A DNA stretch of 64,000 bases from Streptomyces griseoincarnatus (GCA_014649575.1 BMTH01000002.1:124001-188000); one strand, 5' to 3'; positions 27,374-37,139 are shown, counted from the first letter of the stretch. Numbers and translations are program-made. The notes: generated by a model from the sequence alone, not told the origin.

Positions 27374-27675
27374 AGCGAAAAGCGTGGATGGGGACGAGTA
27401 GCGGCGTACGCAGCCCAGAGCGACCCGGGGACGGTGTGAGCCCGGGGGCGAGCGCGACGTGAAGATCACCCCGGAGCCGCCGGAAGAAAGCCGCAGCGAG
27501 CCGCAGCGGCGAGTAGAACCGGCATCGCGACCCGAATGAGGGGGCTCACCGGAGCGTACGGCGCGCCGGGGGGCCAAGGAGGGTGGTACCGCGGGAGCGC
27601 GCCGACGGCGGCGCAAGGACACAGCTCTCGTCCCTCCGGTCGGAAGGCAGCAAGTCCGCCGGAGGAAGCCCGCTG
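27374..27675 (+). promoter_or_regulatory. Translational T-box leader of ileS
   Basis: This leader senses uncharged tRNA-Ile. The T-box sequence AGGGTGGTACCGCG lies at 27580-27593, with TGGT (27584-27587) able to pair with the tRNA ACCA end. A specifier-like ATC, an Ile codon, followed by A lies at 27465-27467. The switch can be read off directly: CCCTCC (27632-27637) can pair with GGAGGG of the T-box (27578-27583), or the overlapping CCTCCGG (27633-27639) can pair with CCGGAGG (27659-27665), which contains the ileS Shine-Dalgarno. Binding uncharged tRNA should favour the first pairing and free the ribosome site. Control is therefore at translation initiation, with no terminator, as is known for ileS in other actinobacteria. 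Confidence 0.92.
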
Positions 27676-30600
27676 ATGACAACGCCGACGTACCGCCCGG
27701 TACCCGCCCAGGTCGATCTGCCCGCGCTCGAGCACACGGTGCTCAAGTTCTGGGACGAGCAGAAGATCTTCGCCAAGAGCCTGGAGCAGTCCGAGGGCCG
27801 CCCCGAATGGGTGTTCTACGAGGGTCCGCCCACCGCCAACGGCATGCCGGGCGCCCACCACATCGAGGCCCGCGTCTTCAAGGACGTCTTCCCCCGCTTC
27901 CGCACCATGCGCGGCTACCACGTGGCCCGCAAGGCCGGCTGGGACTGCCACGGCCTCCCGGTGGAGCTGGCGGTGGAGAAGGAGCTGGGCTTCTCCGGCA
28001 AGCAGGACATCGAGGCCTACGGCATCGCCGAGTTCAACGCCAGGTGCCGTGAGTCGGTGACCCGGCACACGGACGCCTTCGCCGAGCTGACGACCCGCAT
28101 GGGCTACTGGGTCGACCTCGACGAGGCGTACCGGACCATGGACCCGGAGTACGTCGAGTCGGTCTGGTGGTCGCTGAAGGAGATCTTCAACAAGGGCCTG
28201 CTGGTCCAGGACCACCGCGTCGCCCCCTGGTGCCCCCGCTGCGGCACCGGCCTGTCCGACCACGAGCTGGCGCAGGGCTACGAGACGGTCGTCGACCCGT
28301 CGGTCTACGTCCGCTTCCCGCTGACCTCCGGCCCACTGGCCGGCGAGGCCGCCCTGCTGGTGTGGACGACCACCCCCTGGACCCTGGTGTCCAACACCGC
28401 GGTCGCCGCCCACCCCGAGGTGACCTACGTGGTCGCTACGGACGGCGAGGAGAAGCTGGTCGTCGCCGAGCCGCTGGTCGAGAAGGCGCTCGGCGAGGGC
28501 TGGGAGACCACCGGGCAGACCTTCACCGGCGCCGAGATGGAGCGCTGGACGTACCGGCGCCCCTTCGAGCTGGTGGAGTTCCCGAGCGTCAGCGAGGGAA
28601 CCGATGAGCACAGCCCGGCGGAGGCCCACTACGTGGTCAACGCCGAGTACGTGACCACCGAGGACGGTACGGGTCTGGTCCACCAGTCCCCCGCGTTCGG
28701 TGAGGACGACCTCAAGGTCTGCCGCTCCTACGGCCTGCCCGTGGTGAACCCGGTCCGCCCCGACGGCACCTTCGAGGAGGACCTGCCGCTGGTCGGCGGG
28801 GTCTTCTTCAAGAAGGCCGACGAGCAGCTCACCGAGGACCTCCAGCAGCGCGGCCTGCTCTTCAGGCACCTGCCGTACGAGCACAGCTACCCGCACTGCT
28901 GGCGCTGCCACACCGCGCTGCTCTACTACGCGCAGCCGTCCTGGTACATCCGCACCACCGCCGTCAAGGACCGGCTGCTCCAGGAGAACGAGAACACCAA
29001 CTGGTTCCCGGACACGGTCAAGCACGGCCGGTACGGCGACTGGCTGAACAACAACATCGACTGGGCGTTGTCCCGCAACCGCTACTGGGGCACCCCGCTG
29101 CCCGTCTGGCGCTGCGAGGAGAACCACCTCACCTGCGTCGGCTCGCTCACCGAGCTGACGGAGCTGACCGGCACGGACCAGTCGGGCCTCGACCCGCACC
29201 GCCCGTACATCGACGAGGTCACCTTCGCGTGCCCGCAGGACGGCTGCGGCGCCACGGCGACCCGCGTGCCCGAGGTCATCGACGCCTGGTACGACTCGGG
29301 CTCCATGCCGTTCGCGCAGTGGGGCTACCCCTACAAGAACAAGGAACTCTTCGAGTCCCGCTACCCCGCGCAGTTCATCTCCGAGGCCATCGACCAGACC
29401 CGCGGCTGGTTCTACACGCTGATGGCGGTCGGCACGCTCGTCTTCGACAAGTCGTCCTACGAGAACGTGGTCTGCCTCGGCCACATCCTCGCCGAGGACG
29501 GCCGCAAGATGTCCAAGCACCTGGGCAACATCCTCCAGCCGATCCCGCTGATGGACCAGCACGGCGCGGACGCGGTGCGCTGGTTCATGGCGGCCGGCGG
29601 CTCCCCCTGGGCGGCCCGCCGTGTGGGCCACGGCACCATCCAGGAGGTCGTCCGCAAGACGCTCCTCACGTACTGGAACACGGTCGCCTTCCAGGCCCTG
29701 TACGCCCGCACGTCGAACTGGGCGCCGAGCGAGGCCGACCCGGCCCCGGCCGAGCGTCCGGTGCTGGACCGCTGGCTGCTGTCCGAACTGCACGCCCTCA
29801 CCGGCCAGGTGACCCAGGCTCTGGAGAACTACGACACCCAGCGCGCCGGCAAGCTGCTGTCCGCGTTCGTCGACGACCTCTCCAACTGGTACGTCCGCCG
29901 CTCCCGCCGCCGCTTCTGGCAGGGCGACAAGGCCGCGCTGCGCACCCTGCACGAGGTCGTGGAGACGGTGACCAAGCTCATGGCCCCGCTCACCCCGTTC
30001 ATCACCGAGCGGGTGTGGCAGGACCTGGTCGTCCCCGTCACGCCGGGCGCGCCGGAGTCGGTGCACCTGTCCTCGTGGCCGGAGGCGGACCTGTCCGTCG
30101 TCGACCCGGAGCTGTCCCGGCAGATGGCGCTGGTGCGCCGCCTGGTGGAGCTGGGCCGCGCCACGCGCGCCGAGTCGGGCGTCAAGACGCGTCAGCCGCT
30201 GCGGCGGGCGCTGATCGCGGCGGCCGGCTTCGACGCCCTCGACCCGGAGCTGCACACGCAGATCACGGAGGAACTGAACGTCGAGTCGCTGGCGCTGCTG
30301 TCCGAGGTGGGCGGCTCGCTGGTGGACACCACGGCCAAGGCCAACTTCCGCGCGCTGGGCAAGCGGTTCGGCAAGCGGGTCCAGGACGTGGCCAAGGCGG
30401 TCGCGAACGCGGACGCCGCGGCGCTGTCCCTGGCCCTGCGCGAGGGCACGGCCTCGGTGGAGGTCGACGGCGAGACGGTCACCCTCTCCCCGGACGAGGT
30501 GATCATCACGGAGACGCCCCGCGAGGGCTGGTCGGTGGCGTCCGACGCGGGTGCCACGGTCGCCCTGGACCTGGAGATCACCGAGGAGCTGCGCCGCGCC

Positions 30601-30852
30601 GGCCTGGCCCGTGACGCGATCCGGCTGATCCAGGAGGCCCGCAAGAACAGCGGCCTGGACGTGGCCGACCGGATCGCCCTGCGCTGGACCTCCGGCGACG
30701 CCGCCACGGCGGCCGCGCTGACGGAGCACGCGGAGCTGATCGCCGACGAGGTGCTCGCCACGGACTTCGCCCGGGGCGAGGCGGACGACTCCTACGGCGT
30801 CCCGTTCACCGACGAGGGCCTGTCCCTGACGTTCCGTCTGCGCAAGGCGTAA
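27676..30852 (+). CDS. ileS: Isoleucyl-tRNA synthetase
   Basis: A 1058-residue class I synthetase that charges tRNA-Ile. The HIGH-type motif is the variant PTANGMPGAHHIEAR (residues ~55-69), the KMSK motif is GRKMSKHLGN (~611), and the editing CP1 domain lies between. Zinc-binding Cys pairs (CPRCGTG, HCWRCH) are visible. The length and the motif variant suggest the long IleRS class related to the eukaryotic enzyme, which in other organisms is often mupirocin-tolerant; this is inference. Start ATG 27676 lies behind GGAGG at 27661-27665, the site masked by the T-box. A strong terminator follows. Confidence 0.97.
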   Translation: MTTPTYRPVPAQVDLPALEHTVLKFWDEQKIFAKSLEQSEGRPEWVFYEGPPTANGMPGAHHIEARVFKDVFPRFRTMRGYHVARKAGWDCHGLPVELAVEKELGFSGKQDIEAYGIAEFNARCRESVTRHTDAFAELTTRMGYWVDLDEAYRTMDPEYVESVWWSLKEIFNKGLLVQDHRVAPWCPRCGTGLSDHELAQGYETVVDPSVYVRFPLTSGPLAGEAALLVWTTTPWTLVSNTAVAAHPEVTYVVATDGEEKLVVAEPLVEKALGEGWETTGQTFTGAEMERWTYRRPFELVEFPSVSEGTDEHSPAEAHYVVNAEYVTTEDGTGLVHQSPAFGEDDLKVCRSYGLPVVNPVRPDGTFEEDLPLVGGVFFKKADEQLTEDLQQRGLLFRHLPYEHSYPHCWRCHTALLYYAQPSWYIRTTAVKDRLLQENENTNWFPDTVKHGRYGDWLNNNIDWALSRNRYWGTPLPVWRCEENHLTCVGSLTELTELTGTDQSGLDPHRPYIDEVTFACPQDGCGATATRVPEVIDAWYDSGSMPFAQWGYPYKNKELFESRYPAQFISEAIDQTRGWFYTLMAVGTLVFDKSSYENVVCLGHILAEDGRKMSKHLGNILQPIPLMDQHGADAVRWFMAAGGSPWAARRVGHGTIQEVVRKTLLTYWNTVAFQALYARTSNWAPSEADPAPAERPVLDRWLLSELHALTGQVTQALENYDTQRAGKLLSAFVDDLSNWYVRRSRRRFWQGDKAALRTLHEVVETVTKLMAPLTPFITERVWQDLVVPVTPGAPESVHLSSWPEADLSVVDPELSRQMALVRRLVELGRATRAESGVKTRQPLRRALIAAAGFDALDPELHTQITEELNVESLALLSEVGGSLVDTTAKANFRALGKRFGKRVQDVAKAVANADAAALSLALREGTASVEVDGETVTLSPDEVIITETPREGWSVASDAGATVALDLEITEELRRAGLARDAIRLIQEARKNSGLDVADRIALRWTSGDAATAAALTEHAELIADEVLATDFARGEADDSYGVPFTDEGLSLTFRLRKA

Positions 30853-30863
30853 CCACCGTCACA

Positions 30864-30917
30864 CGCCGAAGGCCCGGTCCCCCGGAGAAGTTCTTCCGGG
30901 GGACCGGGCCTTCGGCG
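30864..30917 (+). terminator. Perfect 23-bp hairpin after ileS
   Basis: CGCCGAAGGCCCGGTCCCCC plus GGA (30864-30886) pairs perfectly with 30895-30917 around an 8-base loop (GAAGTTCT). It starts 12 bases after the ileS stop and is a clear strong terminator. Confidence 0.93.
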
Positions 30918-30997
30918 TTGCGTACGTCGGACATGTCCGCCGCGTCCGAACAAACGGAGCGAAACCGGGGGAATCGGTGGGAACACGCGTAGCACAA

Positions 30998-31035
30998 GGG
31001 CGGGGCCCCGGGTTGGTGAACCCGGGCCCCGCCCT
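30998..31035 (-). terminator. Hairpin after divIVA
   Basis: GGGCGGGGCCCCGGGTT (30998-31014) pairs with AACCCGGGCCCCGCCC (31019-31034), with one bulged C, around a GGTG loop. It lies 45 bases past the divIVA stop and ends the dcw transcript on the minus strand, back to back with the ileS terminator. Confidence 0.85.
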
Positions 31036-31079
31036 GAACGCTGCCGACTGCTACGCCGTACCTATGACCGCGGGGGCCG

Positions 31080-32228
31080 TCAGTTGTCGTCCTCGTCGAT
31101 CAGGAAGCCACGCATCGGCGAGGGAGCCTGACCCATCGGCGACGGGCCCTGCGGACGGACCGGAGCCATGGGCTGGGTCATCGCAGGCTGCATCTGCTGC
31201 TGACCGCCGTACGACGGGCCGGACGGGCCGCCGGGGCCGCCGCCCATCGACTGGTTGCCGCCGTAGGACGGGGCACCCGCGCCGGCCGGAGCCATCGAGG
31301 GCGCCGGGGACGGCGGCAGGGACGGAGCGGCGCTCGCGGGCTGACGCGGCGGGGCGAGCGAGTCGTCCGCCTGGGTCTCCAGCTGGCGCAGCTGCGACTC
31401 CAGGTAGGACTTCAGCCGCGTGCGGTACTCGCGCTCGAAGCCGCGCAGGTCCTCGACCTTGCGCTCCAGCGTGGCGCGGGCGGACTCCAGGGAGCCCATC
31501 GCGACGCGGTGCTTCTCCTGCGCGTCCCGCTCCAGGGCGTCGGCCTTGGCACGGGCGTCACGCTCGAGGCCCTCGGCACGCGAACGCGCCTCGCCCACGA
31601 TCTTGTTGGCCTCGGAACGGGCCTCCGCGATCGCCTGGTCGGCGGTCTGCTGGGCCAGCGACAGGACGCGCGCGGCGCTGTCGCCGCCGGGGCCCCCCTG
31701 ACCGGGGAGACCGGGGCCGCCCATGGGACCGCCCATCGGGCCGCCAGGGCCCATCTGCCCCTGCATCGGGCCGCCCTGGCCCATCGGCCCGGGACCCTGG
31801 CCCATGGGGCCGGGACCCTGCGGGCCGCCCTGTCCGCCGGGGCCGGCGGGCAGCTGAGGAGCACCGCTCGGCAGCTGGGGCGGGCCACCCATGGGGCCGC
31901 CCATCTGCTGCTGCGGCGGGCCCGATATGCCGGCGGGCACCGGAGCGCCGGGACCTCGCATGCCCTGCTGGGGCATGCCGGGAGGCGGACCCTGCTGTTG
32001 CTGCTGGTCCTGCTGCTCCGGAGGCTTGCGCATGTTCTGCTGGTTCTGCGCCGCGGCACGGGTGGCAGCGGCCAGCTTGGCGCGCAGGTCCTCGTTCTCG
32101 CGCAGCAGGCGCGTCAGTTCGGCTTCGACCTCGTCGAGGAAGGCATCGACCTCGTCCTCGTCATAGCCTTCTCGGAGGCGGACGGTCGTGAACTGCTTGT
32201 TCCGCACGTCCTCGGGGGTCAACGGCAT
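31080..32228 (-). CDS. divIVA: Polar growth protein DivIVA (Wag31 family)
   Basis: A 382-residue cytoskeletal protein that marks hyphal tips and directs apical wall growth; it is essential in Streptomyces. The conserved N-terminus is [31 protein letters not shown], here seen as [14 protein letters not shown] and [16 protein letters not shown], a membrane-binding and first coiled-coil segment. A long linker (residues ~60-190) is rich in Gly, Pro, Met and Gln, with repeats like [14 protein letters not shown]. The second coiled coil (~190-290) contains [19 protein letters not shown]. The C-terminus is disordered and Pro/Gln-rich. The linker is typical for Streptomyces. It is the last gene of the cluster; yggT lies 55 bases upstream. 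Confidence 0.96.
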   Translation of the reverse strand: MPLTPEDVRNKQFTTVRLREGYDEDEVDAFLDEVEAELTRLLRENEDLRAKLAAATRAAAQNQQNMRKPPEQQDQQQQQGPPPGMPQQGMRGPGAPVPAGISGPPQQQMGGPMGGPPQLPSGAPQLPAGPGGQGGPQGPGPMGQGPGPMGQGGPMQGQMGPGGPMGGPMGGPGLPGQGGPGGDSAARVLSLAQQTADQAIAEARSEANKIVGEARSRAEGLERDARAKADALERDAQEKHRVAMGSLESARATLERKVEDLRGFEREYRTRLKSYLESQLRQLETQADDSLAPPRQPASAAPSLPPSPAPSMAPAGAGAPSYGGNQSMGGGPGGPSGPSYGGQQQMQPAMTQPMAPVRPQGPSPMGQAPSPMRGFLIDEDDN

Positions 32229-32283
32229 CTCTTCACCTCAACGTAGTCATCGGCAGTCGGCAAGACCGTATCGTCCAGCCTCA

Positions 32284-32571
32284 TCACACAAACCTCTGTG
32301 CGACTGAGATGAGGATCCAGACGATGATCATCAGGACGAAGAAGGACAGGTCGAGCGCCACGCCCCCGAGACGCAGCGGCGGGATGAACCGCCGCAGAAG
32401 CTTCAGCGGTGGATCGGTGACAGTGTAGGTGGCCTCCAGAACGACCACCATCGCCTTGCCGGGTTGCCATGAGCGGGCGAACTGGAACACGTAATCCATG
32501 ACCAAACGGAAGATCAGCACGATGAGGAACACCATCAGCGCGATGTAGATCACCTGCGCGAACACGCCCAT
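32284..32571 (-). CDS. yggT: YggT family membrane protein
   Basis: A 95-residue protein with two hydrophobic regions: IYIALMVFLIVLIFRLVMDY near the N-terminus and GGVALDLSFFVLMIIVWILI near the C-terminus. The central DPPLKLLRRFIPPLRLGG is the family signature. YggT (YlmG) lies between sepF and divIVA in most actinobacteria and Gram-positives and is linked to division or chromosome segregation without a known mechanism. Start ATG 32571. The next upstream gene is sepF, 48 bases away. Confidence 0.93.
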   Translation of the reverse strand: MGVFAQVIYIALMVFLIVLIFRLVMDYVFQFARSWQPGKAMVVVLEATYTVTDPPLKLLRRFIPPLRLGGVALDLSFFVLMIIVWILISVAQRFV

Positions 32572-32619
32572 GGCCTGCTTTTCCCTCTCCCCTGTGCCGC
32601 TCTTGTCCGGTCCTGCGTC

Positions 32620-33261
32620 TCAGCTCTGGTTGAAGAACCCGCCCTCTGCGATGCGGGCCTTGTCCTCCGCCGTGACATCGACGTTAGCAGGCGACAACAG
32701 GAACACCTTCTGCGTCACCCGCTCGATACTGCCGTGAAGACCAAACACCAAACCCGCCGCAAAGTCGACAAGTCGCTTCGCGTCTGTGTCATCCATCTCA
32801 GTCAGATTCATGATCACCGGGGTGCCCTCACGGAAGTGTTCCCCGATGGTACGGGCCTCGTTGTAGGTCCGGGGGTGAAGCGTGGTGATCCGGTAAGGCT
32901 CTCGTTCCGACACGACCTTGGGCATGATCACCGGTGCGTTCTTCTCCAGGCTGGCGCGTTCTTGTGTGATGGATGCCACGGGCGCGATCCGCGCCGGACG
33001 GGGCGATTCCGCAGGCAGCGAAGCGGACCGGGACACCGGCTCGCGGGGCGCGGGCGGGTGGACGACTCGTACCTCTTCGTCCCTTTGTGGCTGGTGTGTT
33101 CCGTGGGACTGGTGCGACGACTCGTGCCGCCGGTGGTCCCGCTCCGGCTCCGGGTCGAGTTCCGGTTCGAAGTCGTCGTCTGGGTCGAATCCGCGGCCGT
33201 CGTACCCATCGTCCTCCACGAGGCCGAGGTAGACCGCCATCTTGCGCATCGCGCCGGCCAT
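32620..33261 (-). CDS. sepF: Cell division protein SepF
   Basis: A 213-residue FtsZ-bundling and membrane anchor protein. The N-terminal [18 protein letters not shown] is an amphipathic membrane-binding helix. A disordered Asp/Glu/His-rich linker (~20-110) follows. The C-terminal core ([42 protein letters not shown], and [16 protein letters not shown]) is the dimerising FtsZ-binding domain. The ATG at 33259-33261 has GGAGGA about 13 bases upstream. In Streptomyces, which lacks FtsA and ZipA, SepF is the main membrane tether for FtsZ. Confidence 0.96.
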   Translation of the reverse strand: MAGAMRKMAVYLGLVEDDGYDGRGFDPDDDFEPELDPEPERDHRRHESSHQSHGTHQPQRDEEVRVVHPPAPREPVSRSASLPAESPRPARIAPVASITQERASLEKNAPVIMPKVVSEREPYRITTLHPRTYNEARTIGEHFREGTPVIMNLTEMDDTDAKRLVDFAAGLVFGLHGSIERVTQKVFLLSPANVDVTAEDKARIAEGGFFNQS

Positions 33262-33389
33262 GCTCCGAGTCCTCCGCTCTGTGGTGGATCCGCTGACGAC
33301 CGCCAAGTGCCCGCGATCCACTGGGTCCTTGCTCCGCCATTGGGCGGAAATGACCATATTTTCTGCTGTGGTCCGACTTCTTGGCGACG

Positions 33390-34109
33390 TTACCCGAGCC
33401 TGGGGCGGACTCCGAGTACCGCACTGCCGACGCGCACATGTGTCGCTCCGGCGGCCACGGCCTGTTCGAGATCCGCACTCATCCCTGCGGACACCATGTT
33501 CGCAGCCGGATGGGCCCGGCGCAGGTCGGTCGACAAATCCATCAACCGCTCGAACGCTGCCTGTTGGCGGCCTGCGTACTCCCCGGTGAGCGGCGCGACG
33601 GTCATCAGACCGTCCAGCCGCAGCCCTTCGGCCCCCGCCACCAGGTCGGCCAGCTCCGCGACGCCGGAGGGCGCCACGCCACCGCGCTCGCCCCGGCCGT
33701 CGACGCCGGCGTCGAGCGCCACCTGGATGAGGCAGCCGACCTCGCGTCCCACCCGGACGGCCTCCTTGGAGAGCGCCGACACAAGTCGGGCACGGTCGAC
33801 AGACTGCACGACATCGGCGTAACCGACCACCGAACGCACCTTGTTGGTCTGAAGTTGACCGACGAAATGCCACACAAGGGGCAGATCCGCGCAGGCCGCC
33901 GCCTTCGGGGCTGCGTCCTGGTCGCGGTTCTCGGCGACGTGTCGTACGCCGAGTCCGGAGAGGATCCGCACATCGCTCGCGGGCCAGGTCTTGGTGACCA
34001 CGATCAGCGTCACCTCGTCGCGTCCGCGACCGGCCGCGTCGCACGCGGCGGCGATCCGCTCCTCCACGCCCGCCAGATTCGCGGCGAGTTCGTCCTTACG
34101 GTCCGTCAT
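33390..34109 (-). CDS. YggS family PLP homeostasis protein
   Basis: A 239-residue pyridoxal-phosphate-binding protein (YggS/PROSC, YlmE). The PLP-binding lysine is in [14 protein letters not shown] (residue ~40), and the barrel motifs [12 protein letters not shown] and [11 protein letters not shown] with the C-terminal [12 protein letters not shown] phosphate site are intact. The family controls PLP and amino-acid balance; no enzyme activity is known. The ATG at 34107-34109 overlaps the pgeF stop by 4 bases (ATGA). A 128-base gap separates it from sepF. Confidence 0.94.
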   Translation of the reverse strand: MTDRKDELAANLAGVEERIAAACDAAGRGRDEVTLIVVTKTWPASDVRILSGLGVRHVAENRDQDAAPKAAACADLPLVWHFVGQLQTNKVRSVVGYADVVQSVDRARLVSALSKEAVRVGREVGCLIQVALDAGVDGRGERGGVAPSGVAELADLVAGAEGLRLDGLMTVAPLTGEYAGRQQAAFERLMDLSTDLRRAHPAANMVSAGMSADLEQAVAAGATHVRVGSAVLGVRPRLG

Positions 34110-34843
34110 GTCCTCGGGTCCAGCCACACATAACTCGCGAGCCGCCCGGTGGTGCGGTCGCGACGGTAGGAGAAGTGATCGTCCGACTCCCGTGTGCACA
34201 CGGGAGAGCGCCCGGCGCCGGAGACGCCCAGCCGCTCGAGTTGCGCGTGCACACCCGCGACGACGTCGACCGCGGGGGTGCCCCAGCTCGTCTCCGCGTA
34301 CGCCGCCGGCTCGACGGCGGCCACGTCGGCGCGCATGTCCTCCGGCACCTCGTAGCACCGGCCGCACACCGCGGGTCCGGTGCGCGCGACGATCCGGGCG
34401 GGGTCGGCGCCGAGTCCGGTCATGGCCCGGACGGCGGCCGGGACGACCCCGGCGACCAGCCCGGGCCGGCCCGCGTGCGCCGCGGCGGCGACGCCCGCGA
34501 CGGGGTCGGCCAGCAGCACGGGCACGCAGTCGGCGGTGAGCACGGCGAGGGCGAGTCCGCCCCGCGCGGTGACGATCGCGTCCACCTCGGGCACCGGACG
34601 GTCGCCCCACGGCTCGTCGACGACGACGGCGTCCGCGCCGTGCACCTGGTTCATCCAGACCACGCGGACCGGGTCCACGCCGAGCGCCTCGGCGGCCAGT
34701 TCACGGTTGGTCCGCACGTTCCCGGGGTCGTCACCGACCGCGCCCCCGAGGTTGAGCTCCTCATACGGAGCGGCGCTCACCCCGCCCCACCGGTCGGTGA
34801 AGCCGAAGTGCGCGCCGCTCTCGCTCTCGCGCTGTCCTATCAC
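34106..34843 (-). CDS. pgeF: Laccase-domain protein PgeF (YfiH/YlmD)
   Basis: A 245-residue cytosolic protein of the multicopper polyphenol oxidase (YfiH) family. The metal-binding residues are in NQVHGADAV (His), [11 protein letters not shown] (Cys) and [11 protein letters not shown] (His), and the [10 protein letters not shown] motif is near the C-terminus. In bacteria the family removes wrongly attached amino acids from peptidoglycan precursors (PgeF) and can act on purine nucleosides. The GTG at 34841-34843 overlaps the ftsZ stop by 4 bases (GTGA), and its own stop overlaps the yggS start, so three genes are translationally linked. Confidence 0.93.
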   Translation of the reverse strand: MIGQRESESGAHFGFTDRWGGVSAAPYEELNLGGAVGDDPGNVRTNRELAAEALGVDPVRVVWMNQVHGADAVVVDEPWGDRPVPEVDAIVTARGGLALAVLTADCVPVLLADPVAGVAAAAHAGRPGLVAGVVPAAVRAMTGLGADPARIVARTGPAVCGRCYEVPEDMRADVAAVEPAAYAETSWGTPAVDVVAGVHAQLERLGVSGAGRSPVCTRESDDHFSYRRDRTTGRLASYVWLDPRT

Positions 34844-36030
34844 TTCAGGAAGTCCGGGACATCCAGTTCCTCGGCCGCGCTGTCGTAGCTCCGGGAGGGC
34901 GGGACGGGGGGCTGGACGGCGGGGATGTCGGCCACGGGCTCGGGGGCCGGGGCCGGCTCCTCCTTCGGCGTGACGCTGCCGAGCGAGCCGAAGGACGGGC
35001 GGCTCTCGGGCCGGTCCGCCGGGGCGGGCTCCTCACGCTTGGCCGAGGAGGAGCCGAGGACGTTGTCCCGCTTGGCGGGCGGCTGGCCGCCGTCGAAGCC
35101 GGCGGCGATGACGGTGACCCGCACCTCGTCGCCGAGGGCGTCGTCGATCACGGCGCCGAAGATGATGTTGGCCTCCGGGTGGGCGGCCTCGCTGACCAGC
35201 TGGGCGGCCTCGTTGATCTCGAACAGGCCGAGGTCGGAGCCGCCGGAGATGGAGAGCAGGACGCCGCGGGCGCCGTCGATGGACGCCTCGAGCAACGGGG
35301 AGGAGATGGCCATCTCGGCCGCGGCCACCGCGCGGTCGTCGCCGCGGGCCGAGCCGATGCCCATGAGGGCCGAACCCGCCTCGGACATGACCGACTTGAC
35401 GTCGGCGAAGTCGAGGTTGATGAGACCGGGGGTGGTGATGAGGTCGGTGATGCCCTGCACACCGGAGAGCAGGACCTGGTCGGCCGACTTGAAGGCGTCG
35501 AGAACCGACACCTGGCGGTCCGAGATGGACAGCAGCCGGTCGTTGGGGATCACGATGAGGGTGTCGACCTCGTCGCGGAGCTCCGCGATGCCGTCCTCGG
35601 CCTGGTTCGCGCGGCGCCGTCCCTCGAAGGTGAACGGGCGCGTGACCACACCGATGGTGAGCGCACCGAGGGAGCGGGCGATGTTGGCCACGACGGGCGC
35701 GCCGCCGGTGCCGGTGCCGCCGCCTTCACCGGCCGTCACGAAGACCATGTCGGCCCCCTTGAGGACCTCCTCGATCTCCTCGCGGTGGTCCTCGGCGGCC
35801 TTGCGGCCGACGGCCGGGTTCGCTCCGGCGCCGAGTCCGCGGGTGAGTTCACGGCCGACGTCGAGCTTGACGTCGGCGTCGCTCATCAACAGCGCCTGCG
35901 CGTCGGTGTTGATGGCGATGAACTCGACGCCCTTGAGACCGACCTCGATCATCCGGTTGATGGCATTGACACCACCGCCGCCGACACCGATGACTTTGAT
36001 GACTGCGAGGTAGTTCTGCGGTGCTGCCAC
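34840..36030 (-). CDS. ftsZ: Cell division GTPase FtsZ
   Basis: A 396-residue tubulin-like GTPase that assembles the Z ring and, in Streptomyces, the ladders of sporulation septa. The N-terminal [13 protein letters not shown] binds nucleotide, the tubulin signature GGGTGTG lies near residue 108, and the T7 loop [11 protein letters not shown] supplies catalytic Asp residues. The linker (~320-385) is Pro/Glu-rich, and the C-terminal peptide DVPDFLK binds SepF and other partners. Start GTG at 36030; GAGAGG lies 11-16 bases upstream. The upstream gap holds candidate control elements. Confidence 0.98.
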   Translation of the reverse strand: MAAPQNYLAVIKVIGVGGGGVNAINRMIEVGLKGVEFIAINTDAQALLMSDADVKLDVGRELTRGLGAGANPAVGRKAAEDHREEIEEVLKGADMVFVTAGEGGGTGTGGAPVVANIARSLGALTIGVVTRPFTFEGRRRANQAEDGIAELRDEVDTLIVIPNDRLLSISDRQVSVLDAFKSADQVLLSGVQGITDLITTPGLINLDFADVKSVMSEAGSALMGIGSARGDDRAVAAAEMAISSPLLEASIDGARGVLLSISGGSDLGLFEINEAAQLVSEAAHPEANIIFGAVIDDALGDEVRVTVIAAGFDGGQPPAKRDNVLGSSSAKREEPAPADRPESRPSFGSLGSVTPKEEPAPAPEPVADIPAVQPPVPPSRSYDSAAEELDVPDFLK

Positions 36031-36138
36031 GTCGAAGGCCTCTCGCCTCGAGTTACGTGTCGCCGGGGCGCCGGAGCAACTGCTGCCCCCGCGTTCCGTC
36101 GACTGATGCCGAATGGGACGGTCCGTATCGCCGACCCG

Positions 36139-36163
36139 AACCCTAACGTTGAAGTTTAGGGTT
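36139..36163 (-). promoter_or_regulatory. Inverted repeat AACCCTAA-N9-TTAGGGTT upstream of ftsZ
   Basis: AACCCTAA (36139-36146) and TTAGGGTT (36156-36163) form a perfect 8-bp inverted repeat with a 9-base spacer, about 110-130 bases before the ftsZ start. It is strikingly A/T-rich for this genome. It may be an operator for a dimeric regulator or a short transcribed hairpin. I know of no named protein for it. Confidence 0.6.
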
Positions 36164-36199
36164 ACCAGTGTGTCTGTTCCCTGGAGTCTTCTGAACAGG

Positions 36200-36229
36200 A
36201 CACTAAGTCGACACGTGGCGCACGTTCAA
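36200..36229 (-). promoter_or_regulatory. Candidate ftsZ promoter (-35 TTGAAC, -10 TAGTGT)
   Basis: On the minus strand, TTGAAC (36229-36224) and TAGTGT (36205-36200) are 18 bases apart and fit the housekeeping -35/-10 consensus well. ftsZ has several promoters in S. coelicolor, one induced in sporulation. Two GACAC motifs overlap or flank this element (36199-36203 and 36210-36214). Confidence 0.6.
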
Positions 36230-36319
36230 CGAACACGCCGAACCTCCCGTTTTTCTTTTCACCCTATGTGATCAGCCGTGTCGCTGCCCAACCAGGGTGC
36301 TGGCCTGCGCGGATGTGCG

Positions 36320-37114
36320 TCAACTCCCTGATGACGCCGGGGCGCTGGGAACACTGACGTCGAAGTGCCGCGCGTCCGGCTCCGCTTTCATCAGGGCGGT
36401 GAGGGCGCGCGCCTTCTGCGTCCCCTTCTCGCTGCTTCCCCAGTCGACGGTACGGCCGTCCGTGAGTTCCAGCGAGATGGCGTCGTAGGAACGGACCTTG
36501 ACACTGCGCGTTTCCGGCGCGAGGGACTCGGGGACGGCGCCGGCCACGCGTACCGCCTCCCGCACCAGACGGTCCTCGCCGAATCGCCGGAGGCTGGCCG
36601 CGGAGGATCCGGAACGGGAGAGATCCATCTCCAGCGCCGGCACCCCCTTGGGCGCTTTCTCGACGGTGGCGAACCTCACGCCGTCGTCGTCCACTTCGAC
36701 GAACTTGCCGCCCTGGTGGACCAGGAGCACGGGGGTGCGCTCGGTGACCCGGAGCTTGATCTCGTCGGGCCAGGAACGGACCACGTCGACGGTGTCGATG
36801 CGGGGCAGCTCCTCGGCGGCCCGCTTCTCGATGGCCCCGGTGTCGACCGAGACGAGCTGTTCCCCGAGGGGCACCTGGGCCGCCTCGCGGACCTGGTCCG
36901 GTGTCAGGACGTCGGTCCCGGACACCGAGACGCGCTCGACGCGGACCAGATCGGAGCCGTACAGCAGCCAGAAGGCGCCGCTGCCGAAGAACAGGAGGGC
37001 GACCGCCGATGCGATGATCAGACGAAGACGCCGTCGCCGTACGGCTCGTACGGGCGGCGGGCCGGACGACTCCCGCTTGCGTTCACCGCGCTCGGCGGTC
37101 GTCGATCCGGCCAC
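36320..37114 (-). CDS. ftsQ: Cell division protein FtsQ
   Basis: A 264-residue bitopic membrane protein of the divisome. A basic cytoplasmic N-terminus (residues 1-30, VRAVRRRRLR) precedes one membrane helix (LIIASAVALLFFGSGAFWLLYG). The POTRA domain follows (VRVERVSVSGTDVLTPDQVREAAQVP), then the FtsQ beta domain. It recruits FtsL and FtsI to the septum. Start GTG at 37112-37114. It is 25 bases downstream of murG in transcription order, and 289 bases precede ftsZ. Confidence 0.95.
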   Translation of the reverse strand: MAGSTTAERGERKRESSGPPPVRAVRRRRLRLIIASAVALLFFGSGAFWLLYGSDLVRVERVSVSGTDVLTPDQVREAAQVPLGEQLVSVDTGAIEKRAAEELPRIDTVDVVRSWPDEIKLRVTERTPVLLVHQGGKFVEVDDDGVRFATVEKAPKGVPALEMDLSRSGSSAASLRRFGEDRLVREAVRVAGAVPESLAPETRSVKVRSYDAISLELTDGRTVDWGSSEKGTQKARALTALMKAEPDARHFDVSVPSAPASSGS

Positions 37115-37139
37115 GCTCCCTGCCTTCCGTCACATGTCT

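Noticed and set aside
27466..30729. 1087-residue minus-strand ORF opposite ileS
   Set aside because: Shadow of ileS with no recognisable domain; it would also run through the T-box leader.
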